A stretch of DNA of 64,000 nucleotides from a virus. The notes under the pieces are model-generated. The model was not told where the DNA came from. It saw only the letters and a program-made list of their open reading frames with translations, and ran no database searches. The position numbers and the translations under genes are program-made. Shown here in pieces: positions 10,954 to 19,875 of the stretch. The stretch spans positions 1 through 64,000 of the IMG/VR virus record IMGVR_UViG_3300042295_000443, one strand, 5' to 3'. Position 1 is the stretch's first letter, and every line of letters begins with the position of its first letter.

Positions 10954-10966
10954 AATATACTAAAAA
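10954..10966 (-). promoter_or_regulatory. Putative late promoter (TTTTTAGTATATT)
   Basis: On the minus strand the sequence reads TTTTTAGTATATT, 12 bases before the ATG of the 193-residue neck gene. The same core lies upstream of at least nine other transcription units in this window. Part of it (TATATT) resembles the Bacteroidetes -7 box TAnnTTTG. Confidence 0.5.
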
Positions 10967-10993
10967 TAAATGACTTTAGCAAATATAGGTATA

Positions 10994-11019
10994 AAAACAA
11001 AACCCCCACAAGTGTGAGG
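10994..11019 (-). terminator. Intrinsic terminator after the 277-residue fibre gene
   Basis: On the minus strand CCCTCACA-CTTG-TGTGGGGG forms a strong GC-rich hairpin followed by TTTTGTTTTT. It separates the fibre operon from the neck operon. A second hairpin (GTTGTT...AACAAC) lies just before it. Confidence 0.8.
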
Positions 11020-11073
11020 GCTTCGCGTGTTGTTACAGAAACCAACAACTGCAACTTTATTTTTTAAATTTAT

Positions 11074-11907
11074 TTAACCTACTCTTCTAACAGCCCAATC
11101 AATATTATCACCAAGTATACCAGCATAATTTATACCTGTCATATTTTGATGTCTTAGTACTAATTGTGCACCAGCAGTTAGAACTACACCTTGAATTCCA
11201 CCAGTTAAATATATTCTTGAATAAAATACACCAGGTGTTATAGTAAAAATATCAGCACAATAAACAGAAGTACCTGCACCTGGAATAGTAACTCCAATTG
11301 TATATGTTCCAGGAGTAACTGCATCACCCCAACCAAATCCAGTTTGAGAAGGTGCAGTTAAATATACATTATAATTAATATCATATTTACCAGTTTCAGG
11401 ACAAGTCCAAATTCCAGTAGCCGGATCATACTGTACTGTTGTTATATTATTTACTATTTGATAGTTTACATTAATAAGAGGAAACAAAATTACTACACCA
11501 TTTGCTATAATACTATTATTTAAATTTTGTGTAACTGTATTTACATTTATTGTAGGACTTAATGTTGCTCTAAAGGCTGTATCAAATAAACCTTGGTTGT
11601 TTTGAAGATTTAAAATAGATGCATCAATAATATCAATCTCAGTATTAATATCAATAATAACATCACAAAAGAAATTAATAACATCATCTAATGCATCTGC
11701 AAGATTTGTATCTGTTGCAACAACTACTGCACTTAAACATTCAATATCTAGACCTGTGTATACTACACATTGTGCATCAATAATTTCTGAACATGGTTCT
11801 GGAGTAGGACATCCTATAGGAGTTGGACATGCTGGTGGTGTAGTAAGAAAGTCATCTTGACATCCACATTTTTTACATCCACAGTTATTACAATTACTTG
11901 TTGCCAT
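11074..11907 (-). CDS. Virion fibre protein with Cys-rich head and C1q/TNF-like tip
   Basis: 277 residues. The N-terminal 50 residues are cysteine-rich (CNNCGCKKCGCQ, then several CPTP repeats). A CVVYTGLDIEC motif follows; it is also present as CVIWQGPDIPC in the next gene, suggesting a shared docking module. A helical part at about 65-105 probably trimerises. The C-terminal ~140 residues look like a C1q-type jelly roll, with a TGIWTCPETGKYDINYNVYL strand pair. Such tips bind receptors or sugars. It is followed by a strong terminator. Fibre role is inferred from architecture and context. Confidence 0.6.
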   Translation of the reverse strand: MATSNCNNCGCKKCGCQDDFLTTPPACPTPIGCPTPEPCSEIIDAQCVVYTGLDIECLSAVVVATDTNLADALDDVINFFCDVIIDINTEIDIIDASILNLQNNQGLFDTAFRATLSPTINVNTVTQNLNNSIIANGVVILFPLINVNYQIVNNITTVQYDPATGIWTCPETGKYDINYNVYLTAPSQTGFGWGDAVTPGTYTIGVTIPGAGTSVYCADIFTITPGVFYSRIYLTGGIQGVVLTAGAQLVLRHQNMTGINYAGILGDNIDWAVRRVG

Positions 11908-11919
11908 TTTTTTATTTTT

Positions 11920-13551
11920 TTATCTTACAAAAGCTGTTAAGCCATCTAATGAAAATTTAAATCCTCCTACTTCTAAGGGTGCTCCTGCATCACAGGAGAT
12001 AGGCCACACTATATTATGAGTATCTGTATTTAATGGAGAATTGACAGCTGCTGGAAAATTTTGAACATCACTTGTTGCTCCAATATAGTTTGAAAGAAAT
12101 TCACCACTTCTTGCATTTGTAGTTAAAAATCTTGCTGCTGATTCTCCAGTAAAAGAATTAGTATCAGAACTATTTAATTCAAATAATTCTAATGTTGAAA
12201 TTCTAATAGTTTTATTAACTGTAATTACAATATTAGCAACAGCTGACATAAATGCTGTTCCAACACCAACACCATTAACTACTGTTAATTGTCTTGACAT
12301 AAATGCAACAGGTGCAGTATAATCTGCATCTAATATATCTGCTAATGCAACTACTGAAGTTGGTATTACAGATGCTCCATTATTAAATAACAGTCTTCCA
12401 TTAGCATCTTGTGTTACACCTCCAATTCCTGTAAAAGGAAGTACTTGCATTACATTATTATAAGAATCTTCATTTAATAAGTTTACAACAGAACCTGCTC
12501 CATTATCTAATGGTATAAATACATATCCTCTAAAATAAATTGTACTTCCAATTTTTCTACATTGAGGACCTTGAAAACCAGTATAATATGCAAAACCATC
12601 TAAGTCTTGCCATCCTGTATCTGTTAAATCAGCTGTTATAGTAAATACTGGTCCTGAAGTTACTGACACATCTATAGTATCAGTTGTAGTTCCAACTACA
12701 TCAATTAAAGTAGCATATTGATAAATATCACATAATACTATCCATAAATTATTTATAGCTCCAGCAATTGTTGTAGGAGGAGAACTTATCCATGTTCCAG
12801 CATATGCAATTGAAAAGGATGTACCATAAATAAGAGATAGATCTGCATTAGAAACACATTGAGAAAGTACTGCTGCAGTAATATCAGCAGGAGAACCTGT
12901 AGCTGATGTGAGTGCGCAATATCCATATGTACTATCATTTATTAAAGCATCTACTACTACATCAATAGGATATGCTCCTGGAGATACAACTACACCACTT
13001 AAATCACAATTTACTGCAATACTTGGTAATGTAAATGTTGGCGGTAGTGCTGTTTCTAATACAGTAACTCTTGTATCTAAGTTTATAATATCAAAATTAA
13101 TAGTATTTATTTGATTAATAATTCCACAGATAGCTATTCCCATTGATGTTGCATATTCTGTAACAGTCATAACAGTTGTAGTACCTATGATAAAGCAAGG
13201 AGCTACAGTAACTAAAGTATCTGCAGAAGCAGACTTTGTTCCTCCTGCTGCAACAGCAATAATAGTAGCATCAGCCTCTACTTGTAATTCACAAATTTTA
13301 TTTATTAAAAATTGTATTAACTCTTCAAAATTAGAAGGAGGACATGCAACAAGATTAAAACATGCAAGATCATAATTAGATATTTTTAATGTTTCCATTA
13401 TAGTACATAATTCTGTTGCAAGTTTATGAACAACATCAGAAACTGTATCTCCAGCACATAACTTTATACAAGGAATATCTGGTCCTTGCCAAATAACACA
13501 GTTACTTGATATTGGACTACAAGGAGAATTATCTAAATTTAAAGGTTTCAT
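11920..13551 (-). CDS. Fibre / tail-associated structural protein
   Basis: 543 residues, rich in Thr, Val, Ala and Ile, with almost no lysine in the middle, typical of an extracellular beta-structured fibre. The N-terminus has CVIWQGPDIPC and a helix CAGDTVSDVVHKLATELC, matching the N-terminus of the next fibre gene. This part is probably the virion anchor. The C-terminus contains a GWQDLDGFAYYTGFQGPQCR segment of the kind found in phage distal fibre domains. It is separated by 33 bases from the cysteine-repeat protein, with its own promoter-like site upstream. Confidence 0.6.
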   Translation of the reverse strand: MKPLNLDNSPCSPISSNCVIWQGPDIPCIKLCAGDTVSDVVHKLATELCTIMETLKISNYDLACFNLVACPPSNFEELIQFLINKICELQVEADATIIAVAAGGTKSASADTLVTVAPCFIIGTTTVMTVTEYATSMGIAICGIINQINTINFDIINLDTRVTVLETALPPTFTLPSIAVNCDLSGVVVSPGAYPIDVVVDALINDSTYGYCALTSATGSPADITAAVLSQCVSNADLSLIYGTSFSIAYAGTWISSPPTTIAGAINNLWIVLCDIYQYATLIDVVGTTTDTIDVSVTSGPVFTITADLTDTGWQDLDGFAYYTGFQGPQCRKIGSTIYFRGYVFIPLDNGAGSVVNLLNEDSYNNVMQVLPFTGIGGVTQDANGRLLFNNGASVIPTSVVALADILDADYTAPVAFMSRQLTVVNGVGVGTAFMSAVANIVITVNKTIRISTLELFELNSSDTNSFTGESAARFLTTNARSGEFLSNYIGATSDVQNFPAAVNSPLNTDTHNIVWPISCDAGAPLEVGGFKFSLDGLTAFVR

Positions 13552-13568
13552 ATCTTTTCTATTAATAT

Positions 13569-13579
13569 AATATACAAAA
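13569..13579 (-). promoter_or_regulatory. Putative late promoter (TTTTGTATATT)
   Basis: The minus strand reads TTTTGTATATTATATTAA, 18 bases before the ATG of the 543-residue fibre gene. It matches the window-wide TTTWGTATATT element with G in place of A before TATATT. Confidence 0.45.
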
Positions 13580-13584
13580 TTTTA

Positions 13585-15471
13585 TCAAGAATTACAAGTC
13601 TTTAATGGTGTACATCCACAATTAGGTGCTTCATTACAACAAGATTGTACAGTAGTACATATATAATTTGGATCTACTAATCCTGCTAAGTCTATTAATT
13701 CTTTTTTAATTAACCATTTACTATCATCTTCAGGGCAACAATTAGATATACCATATCTTTGCTCTAATACTTTTTTATACATTGCTTCTGCTGCTTTGCA
13801 AGTTATTTTTTCAAACTTTTCAATTGAACATGTGGGTACATAATATCCTGGTCTTATAAATCTTCTAGGATATATTGGTGCAGGACAAGTCCAAGGATCT
13901 TGTACTGTTTCTTGTGTACAATTTCCAAAAGCTTCTATGTAATCTGTATTAGGAAAATATACTGCCCAAGCACGTATACAAAATTTTCCTGATGTTTCTC
14001 CTGGTAGAAGTGTAAAGAACTGTACATCAAGAATACAATCATAGTATCTATACTGTTTAGATGTTGTACTATCATTTCTTACTGTAATACATATACAAGG
14101 TAATGTAAGTAAACATTCATCACAATCTATATATTCTTCATCTATAAATATTACTTCTCCAGCATCTGTTGCATCACGAGATATAGAAACTTCCCAACAT
14201 GTTTCTGGACAATATTCTAATTTAATTACAGATCCTACATATGTACTTAAATCTGTATAAGTAATTGCATCAGGTAAATAACCAGTACAATCTTCAAGTA
14301 AATAATAAGTTCTTGCACACTCTATACAACCTATGTAACTTGTATCTACTGTTATAGCAACATCAGATGGAATTAAATCTACTTCTTCTACAATCCAACA
14401 TCCTGGACAGTCAAGTCTAATTATTACTTCACCTACATAAGCACTTAAATTTGTAGTTGTATAAACAACAGTTAAAGGTTCATCACAATTAGTAAGTTTA
14501 TACTTAGGAGTTCCTTTACACGTTGGACAATCTATATAAGAAGTAGTAATACTAACATTTATTGCACAGTCACATTCTGCTGTATCTATTACTTCCCAAC
14601 AAGTATCTGGATAACCTTCTATTCTTATTACTGATCCAATAATTGCATAAATACCTAATGAAGTGTTATTAGTATAAATAGGATCTTCAATACCATCACA
14701 ATCTTCAAGTAAATAACACTGTACTGGACATTCACCATTAATACAGTCTCCTGCATTATTTATATAAAAAGGTAATGGAAATGCATTATCTATTACAGTA
14801 GGAACTACTGATGAACAAAATTTTTCTTCATTACCTACTAATGTACCTGTTTGTTGAAAATTACCATCACAATCAATGTAATAACAATCTTTAGCATTTG
14901 CAATTACTGAATAACAGATACAGTCACAAATACATGGTAAACCTATTACTAAAGTTTCTCCAGATGAAGCACAAGGTAATAATTCTTGTGGAGCTAAAAC
15001 AACATGAAAACAAGTAGGATCAAAATCTGAACCATCAATAATTACAGATTGTCCAACATAAGCTGACAAATCTTGATTTGTAGTAAAAAATGGAACTGAA
15101 CCATCACAAGACATTAATAAATAACAAGGAGGACACTGAAAACACTCTACATAAAGTTCAAGTTCACCAGTTATAGGATCAGGAACATAACATGTTGTTC
15201 TACCATCTGTAGTACTCATGCAATTACTTGGTAAAAAAGTACATGGTGTATTTGGTGCACAAGTACCTATAACAGGTGTAACTAAATAACAATTACCTGA
15301 TATGAGACCATCAAAACCAAGAGGAAAAGCTCCAGCAGAGTCAAATAATAATACTTCTGGTAAAGTAATACTATAGAAAGGACTTGTTGCCATGATAGGT
15401 CCTTGGAAATATAATATTTCATCAGTGCAACATGACTCAAATCTATAATAAGTATTTATAGGAACTGACAT
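13585..15471 (-). CDS. Cysteine-rich repeat virion protein
   Basis: 628 residues made of at least four degenerate tandem modules of roughly 90 residues. Each has a CYLLxDCDG-type opening, a (T/N)xxLSxYVGxVI middle and a CWEV-type close (around residues 115-165, 255-300, 325-370 and 385-430). Many cysteines suggest disulphide- or metal-stabilised domains on the outside of the virion. The C-terminal ~70 residues (EAMYKKVLEQRYGISNCC) are helical and end in a cysteine cluster. It directly follows a small cysteine-rich gene, with one base between them. I infer a tail-fibre or adhesin component. Confidence 0.6.
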   Translation of the reverse strand: MSVPINTYYRFESCCTDEILYFQGPIMATSPFYSITLPEVLLFDSAGAFPLGFDGLISGNCYLVTPVIGTCAPNTPCTFLPSNCMSTTDGRTTCYVPDPITGELELYVECFQCPPCYLLMSCDGSVPFFTTNQDLSAYVGQSVIIDGSDFDPTCFHVVLAPQELLPCASSGETLVIGLPCICDCICYSVIANAKDCYYIDCDGNFQQTGTLVGNEEKFCSSVVPTVIDNAFPLPFYINNAGDCINGECPVQCYLLEDCDGIEDPIYTNNTSLGIYAIIGSVIRIEGYPDTCWEVIDTAECDCAINVSITTSYIDCPTCKGTPKYKLTNCDEPLTVVYTTTNLSAYVGEVIIRLDCPGCWIVEEVDLIPSDVAITVDTSYIGCIECARTYYLLEDCTGYLPDAITYTDLSTYVGSVIKLEYCPETCWEVSISRDATDAGEVIFIDEEYIDCDECLLTLPCICITVRNDSTTSKQYRYYDCILDVQFFTLLPGETSGKFCIRAWAVYFPNTDYIEAFGNCTQETVQDPWTCPAPIYPRRFIRPGYYVPTCSIEKFEKITCKAAEAMYKKVLEQRYGISNCCPEDDSKWLIKKELIDLAGLVDPNYICTTVQSCCNEAPNCGCTPLKTCNS

Positions 15472-15663
15472 TTATTTTATTTTTGTGTGTAGTTCTGGAC
15501 CCCAGAATTTTTTTAATGTATTATTTTTATTAATTGTAGTTGCAGGTTGTTTAGTGCTTTTTGTATCAGTAATGCAACTAGTGCATCCTACTACTCCTTC
15601 TGGTGAAGTTCTTTTTTGACATCCACAAGACATATTTTTTTTACAGTTTGAACATTGAGCCAT
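15472..15663 (-). CDS. Small cysteine-rich protein
   Basis: 63 residues with CSNCKKNMSCGCQKRTSPEG and a further CTSC pair, giving seven cysteines in the first 30 residues, likely one or two zinc sites. Small proteins with this CxxC...CGCQKRTSPEG pattern accompany structural genes in crAss-like phages. It is sandwiched between virion genes and is probably a minor virion or assembly protein. The start follows an ACCAAACCA leader. Confidence 0.6.
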   Translation of the reverse strand: MAQCSNCKKNMSCGCQKRTSPEGVVGCTSCITDTKSTKQPATTINKNNTLKKFWGPELHTKIK

Positions 15664-15681
15664 TGGTTTGGTTTTAGTTGG

Positions 15682-16242
15682 TTAACAATTTATACAGTCT
15701 AATTTATTTAAAAGTTTTAAAGCATAATTGTATAAGCTCATTCCTTTCTGAGGCTCAAGACAATATTCTACTTTAGATTTTGCAGATTGAAGATACATAA
15801 AAATTAATCTTAATGCTTCAAGTTTTTCCTTTATTATAAAAGGAGGATCACAAGCAGCTACATCTACATCACATAATATTTTATTATATTTTATTAAAGC
15901 TTGAGTAATCCTTAAATGATTATACTCTACATATACACTAGAATTTGGAGACACACTATATTTTATAATATAAATACCATCTGGTATATTTACATATTGT
16001 GTTCCACAATTTGTTGTTTGTAATTGTAAATCACAGGCTGTTAATGTAATATGAGAATCATTTACAAATGCTACCATATCAACTCCTTCTATTTGATTTG
16101 AATATCCAAATCCTGGAACAGTAATATTCAAGGTTGGACAAGTAATTGGAATAAGAGGTGTATACACACTTGTATCAAATATTTTAAGTATACAAGGATT
16201 CATTACTGTAGGGACCTCTAAACTTAATACATGATTTGCCAT
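15682..16242 (-). CDS. Conserved late protein, probable virion component
   Basis: 186 residues. A beta-rich N-terminal half (SLEVPTVMNPCILKIFDTSV onwards, with an immunoglobulin-like strand pattern) is followed by a helical C-terminal half (ALRLIFMYLQSAKSKVEYCL and ALKLLNKLDCINC). There is no signal peptide. It is the first gene after the terminator of the abundant 568-residue virion protein, and leads into the cysteine-rich fibre genes. The position suggests an adaptor between tail and fibres. Function is not recognised. Confidence 0.6.
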   Translation of the reverse strand: MANHVLSLEVPTVMNPCILKIFDTSVYTPLIPITCPTLNITVPGFGYSNQIEGVDMVAFVNDSHITLTACDLQLQTTNCGTQYVNIPDGIYIIKYSVSPNSSVYVEYNHLRITQALIKYNKILCDVDVAACDPPFIIKEKLEALRLIFMYLQSAKSKVEYCLEPQKGMSLYNYALKLLNKLDCINC

Positions 16243-16254
16243 AATGATTATAAT

Positions 16255-16293
16255 GAAAAAAGGGGAAAGGAGTTTAGAACTCTTCTCCCCTTT
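16255..16293 (-). terminator. Strong intrinsic terminator after the 568-residue virion gene
   Basis: The minus strand forms a long hairpin, AAAGGGGAGAAGAGTT paired with AACTCCTTTCCCCTTT around a CTAA loop, ending in a T run. It lies 25 bases after the stop at 16318. Confidence 0.85.
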
Positions 16294-16317
16294 AAAGTTA
16301 GTAATTAATCTATATTC

Positions 16318-18024
16318 TTAGTTACAAGAAACTACATTGTACGGGTTATAAACCGGTACTGCAGGGAATGCAATAGGAACTTCACATACAGTAGAACAAG
16401 AATAACCTGTTGTATCACAAACATCTGCACAAGCTAACCATAAAAGTGTTTGAGTCTTAAATGTAGTAAGTGGTGCTAAAGAGAATATCTCTAACATGTA
16501 TTGATCAGCATCAAATGTACCAGAAGGATTATAATTCCTTGGAACATTGTGTTGTAACATATATCTGTAGTATAATGCAGTGCGGTCAACTGAACTAATG
16601 ATTTGGTTTCCTTGAGTAATCTCACGGATCCTAAAGTCACTTGCTAAGAAGTTTTGTCTGTAAGATTCTGACATAGTCAAATCCCTTACTACAGTTTCTC
16701 CTAAACCTTGAACTTGAAGACCTTGACATTCTGTTACTACACAAAGAGTAGTAAATGCACATGGGTCACCATTATAATCTACTTCAGAAGCATATAATTT
16801 AACTGGCTCTTTCTCATAGAAATCAGAAAGTTGGAAAGTACAATCTCCAAATTTAGTATCTACATAAGCACCATTTATAATTAAACCTGCACAAGCACCA
16901 GCAGTATGTCCTGGAGATACATATAGATCCCAAGTAGTAGCACCATTAGCTGCTAAAAATGTAGCAGATGTTCCTGGAGCATACAAAAGTGATCCATCTT
17001 CAGCTTGTACAACAATCTGTACAAAAGGACCTACAATTGGATTAGTAGTTAAACCATTTGCCCATAAAATCATTACTGTAGTTGAGTCAACTGCAGTAGG
17101 AGCAATTGCACCAGCTGGACAACATCCTGTATAAGCATCTTGTGTTGAATATGCATTGTGATTTAAGAACCTTAATGCAGGAGAACCTTTTACATCTAAA
17201 CGTAAAGAGTAAGTCTCACCACATAAATATTCTTTACAACATTCTGGAGTAATTCCACATCCTTCTTGAGAATGAGAAGCTGTTACACCAAGAAGACTAA
17301 CTGTTAAAATTGCATTTCCAGGAAGACCAGTTGAATAAGGAATAGTAACTGTATCACCTACAGCATATCCTTTTCCAGGATTAAGAATAACAATTGAACC
17401 AGCAGCAACTTTTTGACCAGCTGTAGTATCATAAGAAACTACAAGTCCAGTTCCAGTACCTGTAGTAGTTACAGGAGCTGCAACAATATTAGTTTGAGAA
17501 ACTCCATATAATGTATTTACACCACCAATAGCAGCATCAATAAGTAAGATACCACCACCTGCAGTCCAATATGTAGAACCTACATGGATTACATTATTTT
17601 GTGGAGCACATGGATCTACTGAATAAAAACGAGATACATACTTAGGGTTTACCATTTTAGACTTGTTAGTCTCTTGGTAACCACCAGCTAAAGGTCCAAT
17701 TTTGTCATTAGAATAAATTGCAGAACCTGCAAGATATGCATTACAACAAGCTGATCCACTACCAATAGCAAGTGATAAATTACTTTTTGGATCAAACCAT
17801 CCAATGTATCCATCAGTAGTAGCCGTAGTAGCTGTACCATAAGTACCAACACTAATTGCTGATAATTGATTTAAACCATAAGTAGGCATACCTGCTGTTG
17901 CTACATATCCTAAAGATGTAGTAGCATTAACTGTAGTGTTGTCAGGAAATGTTACAGGAAAATTTGTTTGTGTCGGTCCTGTTGCCAGGAAGCTTTTTTT
18001 GAAAGCATGATTAAAATAAGCCAT
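16318..18024 (-). CDS. Abundant crAss-like virion structural protein
   Basis: 568 residues beginning MAYFNHAFKKSFLATG, a start conserved among crAss-like structural proteins. It has a KSKMVNPKYVSRFYSVDPC block followed by QNNVIHVG. A middle region contains paired cysteines (CCKEYLCGETYSLRLDVKGS, then LRFLNHNAY). Bounded by its own promoter-like site and a strong terminator, and with relatively unbiased codon use compared with neighbours, it is probably made in large amounts. I infer a major virion protein such as a tail or capsid-decoration component. The exact position in the particle is unknown to me. Confidence 0.65.
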   Translation of the reverse strand: MAYFNHAFKKSFLATGPTQTNFPVTFPDNTTVNATTSLGYVATAGMPTYGLNQLSAISVGTYGTATTATTDGYIGWFDPKSNLSLAIGSGSACCNAYLAGSAIYSNDKIGPLAGGYQETNKSKMVNPKYVSRFYSVDPCAPQNNVIHVGSTYWTAGGGILLIDAAIGGVNTLYGVSQTNIVAAPVTTTGTGTGLVVSYDTTAGQKVAAGSIVILNPGKGYAVGDTVTIPYSTGLPGNAILTVSLLGVTASHSQEGCGITPECCKEYLCGETYSLRLDVKGSPALRFLNHNAYSTQDAYTGCCPAGAIAPTAVDSTTVMILWANGLTTNPIVGPFVQIVVQAEDGSLLYAPGTSATFLAANGATTWDLYVSPGHTAGACAGLIINGAYVDTKFGDCTFQLSDFYEKEPVKLYASEVDYNGDPCAFTTLCVVTECQGLQVQGLGETVVRDLTMSESYRQNFLASDFRIREITQGNQIISSVDRTALYYRYMLQHNVPRNYNPSGTFDADQYMLEIFSLAPLTTFKTQTLLWLACADVCDTTGYSCSTVCEVPIAFPAVPVYNPYNVVSCN

Positions 18025-18052
18025 TTTGTTTTTTGTTTTTAGTTAATAATAT

Positions 18053-18064
18053 AATATACTATAA
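18053..18064 (-). promoter_or_regulatory. Putative late promoter (TTATAGTATATT)
   Basis: The minus strand reads TTATAGTATATT about 29 bases before the ATG at 18024, followed by an A-rich leader. It matches the shared late element except for one base. Confidence 0.5.
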
Positions 18065-18092
18065 TATAGTAAAAGTTTTTGATATAACAAAA

Positions 18093-18542
18093 TTATTTTA
18101 AAAACTTTAATTTATATTTTGCTGAGTTTAATGTAGACTTAACTGTGTCAAGTTCATTTACTATTTCTGAATAAGGCATTTTAGATTGTAAACCATCTAT
18201 CATGTCAACTAACATTCTAATATATGCAAGGCCATCTTCAACAGTATTTAATATTTTAGGAGCAACTTCATTATATTTTAAAAGTACTTCTGCTGCTCCT
18301 TGAAATCCTTCTGCTAATGCATCAGCATGTTCTGGTAATGCATCATACAATTCATTAAGAGCTTTGTGTGCTGAATAAGATCCTGCACCTGTTACTTTAA
18401 GATGTAACTTATGAAAACTTGTTCCAGCATTCATTAATTCAGATACACATGCTGCAGTAATTTGATCTATTGATCCACCAACATATCCTTTTTCTAGAGT
18501 ACTTGTAGTTGGATTTCTTTTTAACATTCTAGGTGTTTCCAT
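18093..18542 (-). CDS. Dps/ferritin-like protein in the virion gene cluster
   Basis: 149 residues, predicted all-helical. The segment 43-81 reads FHKLHLKVTGAGSYSAHKAL, then NELYDALPEHADALAEGFQG. Residues H47, H59, N63, D74 and E78 are spaced 12-4-11-4. This equals the spacing of the Dps ferroxidase ligands of E. coli (H51, H63, D67, D78, E82), with N replacing one D. So the fold looks Dps-like and the di-iron site may be partly kept. The gene lies between a ring-protein gene and a major virion gene, suggesting a packaged or capsid-associated protein. Iron binding is a prediction. Confidence 0.7.
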   Translation of the reverse strand: METPRMLKRNPTTSTLEKGYVGGSIDQITAACVSELMNAGTSFHKLHLKVTGAGSYSAHKALNELYDALPEHADALAEGFQGAAEVLLKYNEVAPKILNTVEDGLAYIRMLVDMIDGLQSKMPYSEIVNELDTVKSTLNSAKYKLKFLK

Positions 18543-18547
18543 TTTAT

Positions 18548-19246
18548 TTAGTTATTTCTTTCTGCTGTTTCTGTACCTCTTGAGAATTGGTTTCCAGACT
18601 CTATATCTCCAGCTAGTATACTTACTGCTTCATCTATTATTACTTCTATAATATCATCTTTAAATTCACATGGTACATTTACAGTAGATTGAAGTGATGT
18701 ATAAGGATCTACACAACCTTGAATTTGAATCTTAATTGGTTGTCTGTAATATATAAGATTAGTTTCTGCAACATCAAAATCTTTATTAGTATAAATGTTA
18801 ACAGCTCCTCCTTTTAAAGTAGCAAATGTTTCTGCCCATTCAAAGTTGGGTTGTTTCTGTTTATCTCTTAAAAGTAAATTTACATTTCCTTCTTCAGCAA
18901 AATATACAGTCATTCTTCTATTCTCACAACAACCTTTTTTTGCAAATACATCTACTCTTTTCCATTGTAAATAATCTACAGGAAGAGTTCCTGAATAATA
19001 ATAATCTTGATCTGCTAAAGGAAGCTGACTTGTTTCCATTAAGACTTGTAAATCATCTTTTCTTCTAGTAGATTGTTCATCACCTTCTTTAACTAAGTTA
19101 ATTCCATGTAACTGTCTTCTTGACCATTCTACTTGAGCTTTATTAAAAGCCTCTACTATTTGCCAGCATTCTATATTATCATAGTCATTACTATCAAGCT
19201 TGTTGATTCTTTGTTTAATCTTTATGGTAATAGTACTATTTAACAT
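18548..19246 (-). CDS. crAss-like ring protein 1 / head-tail adaptor
   Basis: 232 residues with a helical N-terminus ITIKIKQRINKLDSNDYDN followed by IECWQIVEAFNKAQVEW, a strongly conserved signature of the crAss ring/adaptor family. Beta strands follow. Adaptor proteins of this type dock beneath the portal dodecamer. It lies five bases upstream of the Dps-like gene and just downstream of the small basic protein cluster. The match to the crAss structural family is good; the ring number is inferred. Confidence 0.7.
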   Translation of the reverse strand: MLNSTITIKIKQRINKLDSNDYDNIECWQIVEAFNKAQVEWSRRQLHGINLVKEGDEQSTRRKDDLQVLMETSQLPLADQDYYYSGTLPVDYLQWKRVDVFAKKGCCENRRMTVYFAEEGNVNLLLRDKQKQPNFEWAETFATLKGGAVNIYTNKDFDVAETNLIYYRQPIKIQIQGCVDPYTSLQSTVNVPCEFKDDIIEVIIDEAVSILAGDIESGNQFSRGTETAERNN

Positions 19247-19249
19247 TTG

Positions 19250-19873
19250 TTATTTCTTTTTATTTTTTTTAGCTCCAACAATTCTATCAGCAAAAGTAGC
19301 TTTATTATATGGAGGAGCTAATGCTGCAAATTTCTTAGCTTTAGTTGCTCCACCTTTTTGCATCGTCGTATTCACAACATTTATGCTTCCTTTAGCAGGT
19401 TCACTGTTAGCCATTCTCTTAGAAAAACCTTTATTGTTATATAAAGTTCCTGCATTTTTTTCTTTATTATAAAACTCATTTGTTTTTTCCTGAGCTTCAC
19501 TAAACCTTGGATCATTCATTACATTTGAATTTGCAGTACCTGTTTGTTTTCCAGTATTTGTATTTCTATAAATTGTATTAGACTTATTATAAGGACCTTC
19601 TTTATACGAATTTATGTATGGATTAGTTACAGGTCCTGCTGACTTTACTCTTTGTCCTTCAAGATAACTCCATTCAGGTTCTGCACCTACCATGGGTGCA
19701 TTTGCATACTCTTTTGCAAGTTCACTACCTTTATATTCAATACCATTTTGAGCTTTTCTCAAAGTTTGTTTTGGTTCAACAGATTTTTTTGCTTTTAAAG
19801 AATTAAAATATCCTAATGGATTTCCAAGAGGAGTTCCTAAAGGACCCATCTTAACTTTATTTGTCTTTTTCAT
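19250..19873 (-). CDS. Basic K-x-Q-x-G motif protein, possible virion cargo
   Basis: 207 residues, basic and low in predicted structure. Its N-terminal module (NPLGYFNSLKAKK..., then LRKAQNGIEYKG at about 38-49) matches the next gene upstream (NPLKFFNDAKAARN..., LIKAQDGI), so the two are related. Near the C-terminus it has MQKGGATKAKKFAAL, the xQKGG motif seen in several late genes. It ends in KKNKKK. I infer an internal virion protein; no enzymatic function is seen. Confidence 0.65.
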   Translation of the reverse strand: MKKTNKVKMGPLGTPLGNPLGYFNSLKAKKSVEPKQTLRKAQNGIEYKGSELAKEYANAPMVGAEPEWSYLEGQRVKSAGPVTNPYINSYKEGPYNKSNTIYRNTNTGKQTGTANSNVMNDPRFSEAQEKTNEFYNKEKNAGTLYNNKGFSKRMANSEPAKGSINVVNTTMQKGGATKAKKFAALAPPYNKATFADRIVGAKKNKKK

Positions 19874-19875
19874 AA

